Shown: positions 5,688-7,742 of the stretch, one piece after another
Numbering within the stretch: the stretch's first letter is position 1
How the letters are laid out: every line of letters begins with the position of its first letter
From: Candidatus Woesearchaeota archaeon
GTDB taxonomy: Archaea; Nanobdellota; Nanobdellia; Woesearchaeales; 21-14-0-10-32-9
DNA: 7,742 nt
Reading direction: 5' to 3'
NCBI GenBank assembly: GCA_007117145.1
Contig: SKHC01000008.1
Span: 1 to 7,742, forward strand
Made by a program: the position numbers and the translations under genes
Notes under the pieces: model-generated
The model's database searches: none
Told to the model about the DNA's origin: nothing
The model's input: only the letters and a program-made list of their open reading frames with translations

Positions 5688-6530
5688 TTATTTGTTTTGG
5701 TTATGTTTTTTTATAGCATAACTATCTTCTCCATCATACTTAATTCCGTATTCGGAGGTTGTAACTGGTAAATGACCTGTTTTATAAAAAGGTCCTGGCT
5801 TATCAAAAACTTTTATTCTTCCATTTTTGTCTTTTATGTAATCATTAGTTAATCTTCTGTCTATTAATAAAGTGCCGACTTCATCGCTAATATCTGTCAA
5901 ACTATTCAAAGTAGAATTTATCGCTTCATAAGTTGGGTTTCTTAAAATAATTTTATCAACAGCTATTAGAGGATATTGTTTATCTTTATTATGATACAAA
6001 ACAATTCGTGCATATCCTTCATTTTTTCCTTCTTGCTCTATTGTTAAATACTGTGTTGAAGGATCTCTTACGAATCTTTTGATTTTTTCCAGATCAAAAT
6101 TTATTATACATGACTTCGTATTGTGAATTGCCTCTTTTATTTTATCAGGGCTTTTTTCAATTCTTACGATTGTATTTCCAGATTTATTTTGATAATCAAT
6201 CTTTTGCAGTTTTTTTGATATCTCATTATGATTATTGAATAATTCATTTTCCAAATAATTGTTGATTTGTTCTCTTATGTTTTGCTTAGGGTTTATGCTT
6301 TCCACAAATCTTGTTTTATTGTAAGGTGTTGCAAGTACAAGACCTTCTATAAGTAAATCTAAACTCTCTTCTGGATCAGCTGTTTCTGCTATCGATTTAG
6401 TTTTATTTACAATGTCTTCATAAAGTCCGTTTTTAAGATATATTTCATCAAAGTAATGTGCTGCTTTAGATACTAATTTAGGATTCACTTTTATTAGATG
6501 TTTATTCAGTTCATATGGTTTGACTGCCAT
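5688..6530 (-). CDS. Protein of unknown function, first gene of a two-gene unit
   Basis: A 280-residue soluble protein, not recognised. The N-terminal half (1-115) is predicted helical. It is followed by an alternating pattern: HNTKSCIINF (136-145, with the only cysteine, Cys141), then YLTIEQEGKNEGYARIVLY (161-179) and PLIAVDKIIL (187-196), and an amphipathic helix (203-215) leading to EVGTLLIDRR (217-226). The order 'glycine-rich beta strand with G-Y-A-R, beta strand, helix' loosely recalls acetyltransferase-like folds and the cysteine region of PcfJ-like proteins. The resemblance is too weak to name a function. The ATG is fixed by a strong TATA box about 27 bases upstream; no ribosome binding site is present, so it is probably leaderless. 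By eye this gene runs at roughly 20-32% GC per line, lower than RNase Z beside it. Confidence 0.75.
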   Translation of the reverse strand: MAVKPYELNKHLIKVNPKLVSKAAHYFDEIYLKNGLYEDIVNKTKSIAETADPEESLDLLIEGLVLATPYNKTRFVESINPKQNIREQINNYLENELFNNHNEISKKLQKIDYQNKSGNTIVRIEKSPDKIKEAIHNTKSCIINFDLEKIKRFVRDPSTQYLTIEQEGKNEGYARIVLYHNKDKQYPLIAVDKIILRNPTYEAINSTLNSLTDISDEVGTLLIDRRLTNDYIKDKNGRIKVFDKPGPFYKTGHLPVTTSEYGIKYDGEDSYAIKKHNQNK

Positions 6531-6552
6531 TCTTATATTTGCACATAACTCA

Positions 6553-6560
6553 TATATAAA
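6553..6560 (-). promoter_or_regulatory. TATA box of the unknown two-gene unit
   Basis: Minus strand TTTATATA, preceded by CGAAAGA in the BRE position and centred 26-27 bases before the ATG at 6528-6530. It has the same sequence as the PRC-barrel gene's box and predicts a leaderless start. Confidence 0.7.
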
Positions 6561-6569
6561 TCTTTCGGT

Positions 6570-6599
6570 AAAGTAACTACTGTGAAGTAGTCATACTTT
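6570..6599 (-). repeat. Inverted repeat at the 3' end of RNase Z, just upstream of a promoter
   Basis: Two 11-base arms (AAAGTAACTAC and GTAGT-TACTTT) pair perfectly except for a CA bulge, around a six-base TGTGAA loop. The RNase Z stop codon lies inside the right arm. The element lies 10 bases upstream of the TATA box of the following gene. It could be an RNA hairpin ending or protecting the RNase Z message, or a binding site for a dimeric regulator; no T-run follows it directly. Confidence 0.5.
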
Positions 6600-7487
6600 C
6601 AGTTTTAAGAAATCGAATGCCATGATGGTGTTTGGAAAAATCTCCTTCGCTTCCTTTTCCAAATCGTGTAAAGTCTTATATCTTTGACTGAAATGAGTCA
6701 AAACAAGCGATTTAACATTAGAATTATTTGCAACAATTGCCATTTGCTCAGCAGTCATATGATTATATTCCTCGGCTTTATTTTCCTTAGAGCTCTCATA
6801 AGTAGCTTCTCCTATTAATAAATCAGAATCTTTAGCTAAAAGAGAAATGTTATCATTTAACGAAGTATCTAAAACCAAGCTAATCTTCTTACCACGAATT
6901 ACTTCCGAAACATCATCGGGCTCTACAATTTTTCCAGTTAACTTCACAGATTCACCTCTTTGAAGCTTGCCAATATCGGCTCCTGATATTCCAAGTTTTT
7001 TAAGTTTGGACGCATTCATTTTTCTTCTATCTTTTTCAACAAAGCTATAAGCAAGACAAGGAACTCCATGAGTCATACTTGCTGCCAAGACTTCGTAAGA
7101 ATCAGTTTCAAAAACAACTTTAGGCTTATCTGCAACGAGTTCTTTAATCTCAATTTCAATCCTTAAATCAAAAATGCAACTATTCATTAAATGAGCCATG
7201 TGCTTCTTTGTACCTTTAGGACCAAAAATAGTTAGTTTGCCAGGATTCTCAGTGTTTCCAACAGTTTGAATTAAACCAACCAAACCAGAAACGTGGTCGC
7301 CGTGCCAGTGACTTATAAAAATTTTCTTAACCTTTAACCTGTTAATCCTTGCTATGTTCATCTGCCTTTGAGTTCCTTCCCCACAATCAAACAAGATGCC
7401 TTCCCCATTATACTCTAAGTAAATGCTTTGAACGTTCCTATCTTTAGTTGGAACCATGCTACTTGTACCTAAAAAAGTAATTTCCAT
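6591..7487 (-). CDS. rnz: Ribonuclease Z (tRNA 3'-end endonuclease)
   Basis: A 298-residue short-form RNase Z of the metallo-beta-lactamase fold, which removes the 3' trailer from tRNA precursors as a homodimer with two zinc ions. Motifs in order: FLGTSSMVPT at the N-terminus, FDCGEGTQRQ (33-42), the H60-W-H62-G-D64-H65 metal motif, His140, Asp207 in LVLDTS, the SDLLIGEATY stretch (221-230), HMTAEQMA with His243, and THFSQRY with His265. The metal ligands appear complete. Near Asp207 the usual Gly-Asp-Thr is Leu-Asp-Thr, a minor deviation. The region around 160-200 matches the LG(I)-x-G-x-L-x-x-G-E-x-V pattern usual in the family. The start is leaderless, with a TATA-like box 27-28 bases upstream. 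Confidence 0.95.
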   Translation of the reverse strand: MEITFLGTSSMVPTKDRNVQSIYLEYNGEGILFDCGEGTQRQMNIARINRLKVKKIFISHWHGDHVSGLVGLIQTVGNTENPGKLTIFGPKGTKKHMAHLMNSCIFDLRIEIEIKELVADKPKVVFETDSYEVLAASMTHGVPCLAYSFVEKDRRKMNASKLKKLGISGADIGKLQRGESVKLTGKIVEPDDVSEVIRGKKISLVLDTSLNDNISLLAKDSDLLIGEATYESSKENKAEEYNHMTAEQMAIVANNSNVKSLVLTHFSQRYKTLHDLEKEAKEIFPNTIMAFDFLKLKV

Positions 7488-7510
7488 AAATAATAGTATA
7501 AGCTAAAACA

Positions 7511-7518
7511 TTTAAAAT
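7511..7518 (-). promoter_or_regulatory. TATA-like box of rnz
   Basis: Minus strand ATTTTAAA, centred 27-28 bases before the rnz ATG, with A-rich sequence upstream. Weaker than the other boxes in the window but at the same spacing. A five-T run at 7526-7530 between it and the stop of the preceding gene may serve as that gene's terminator. Confidence 0.45.
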
Positions 7519-7534
7519 ATTTGTGAAAAACAAA

Positions 7535-7742
7535 TCAAAGCAATTTTTTAAGTTCTTCCAAACTCTTTATATCTCCAAAACCTTTTCTATCAAGTAAATA
7601 CGACTTTATGCCAATACTCTCAGGAACTTGCTTATCAAAAAAAGCATTATCTCCAACATGGATGATCTCTTCAGCTGTTATGCCAAGTAAGTCAATAATC
7701 TTTTTATAAGTAAAAACATCTTTTTTCTCAGTTTCGCTAATC
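7535..7742 (-). CDS. C-terminal part of a HAD-superfamily phosphatase, cut by the right edge
   Basis: An open frame of 68 residues enters from the right edge and ends at the TGA at 7535-7537. It contains YKKIIDLLGITAEEIIHVGDN followed by FFD, then P-E-S-I-G-I and a DR. This is the HAD family's fourth motif (the GDN...D acidic pair that holds Mg2+) and the usual 'alpha helix, LGI, HVGD, D, GI' C-terminal layout of subfamily IA hydrolases. The nucleophile motif (DxD) lies outside the window, so the substrate cannot be inferred. It points the same way as rnz, with 47 bases between its stop codon and the rnz start. Confidence 0.8.
   Translation of the reverse strand, partial: ISETEKKDVFTYKKIIDLLGITAEEIIHVGDNAFFDKQVPESIGIKSYLLDRKGFGDIKSLEELKKLL

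Noticed and set aside
5236..6530. The two unknown genes as one frameshifted gene
   Set aside because: They are in different frames and the larger ends at a clean stop. The stretch in between carries no continuing domain pattern, and the smaller gene has its own possible starts.
1..7742. tRNA or other structured RNA genes in the gaps
   Set aside because: No gap shows a cloverleaf, GTTC-type loop or GC-rich stretch; all intergenic regions are short and AT-rich.

Overview
The window looks like a piece of a low-GC, densely packed archaeal chromosome. The archaeal signs are a single-domain histone, a Hjc-type Holliday junction resolvase, a small archaeal PRC-barrel protein, TATA boxes a fixed distance upstream of genes, and several apparently leaderless start codons. 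The small AT-rich genes and tail-to-tail overlaps suggest an uncultivated, reduced-genome lineage such as a DPANN archaeon; that placement is inference only. No rRNA, tRNA, transposase, CRISPR array or other mobile element was found, and there is no gene-free stretch longer than about 160 bases.

Left part (1-2068, minus strand): a PRC-barrel gene, then a large multi-spanning membrane protein resembling GT-C glycosyltransferases, then the start of a second membrane protein that runs off the left edge. The second membrane gene begins inside the end of the first behind a strong Shine-Dalgarno sequence, so the two are probably translationally coupled and act together in the envelope, perhaps in glycan assembly.

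Middle part (2069-5250): a divergent promoter region leads right into a small membrane-anchored coiled-coil protein with a Lys/Ala-rich tail. Next is a stand-alone PD-(D/E)XK nuclease that meets hjc tail to tail. Hjc is divergent from a histone gene, and the histone is followed closely by lemA and htpX. Histone-lemA-htpX appears to be one operon, joining a chromatin protein to a membrane protein and membrane metalloprotease pair that is commonly found together.

Right part (5236-7742, minus strand): the C-terminal end of a HAD-family phosphatase gene (cut by the right edge), then RNase Z, the tRNA 3'-end processing enzyme, then two genes of unknown function (280 and about 139-141 codons). The two unknown genes share one promoter and converge on htpX. 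They are noticeably more AT-rich than their neighbours in the lines I counted.

The clearest general signal is promoter architecture. Five genes have a TATA-like box centred about 27 bases before the ATG with no leader; three others have short leaders of about 10-26 bases with GGTG-type ribosome binding sites. Nothing here proves a new system. The candidates worth following are the histone-lemA-htpX operon, the unknown two-gene unit, the membrane-anchored basic-tail protein and the nuclease/Hjc pair.
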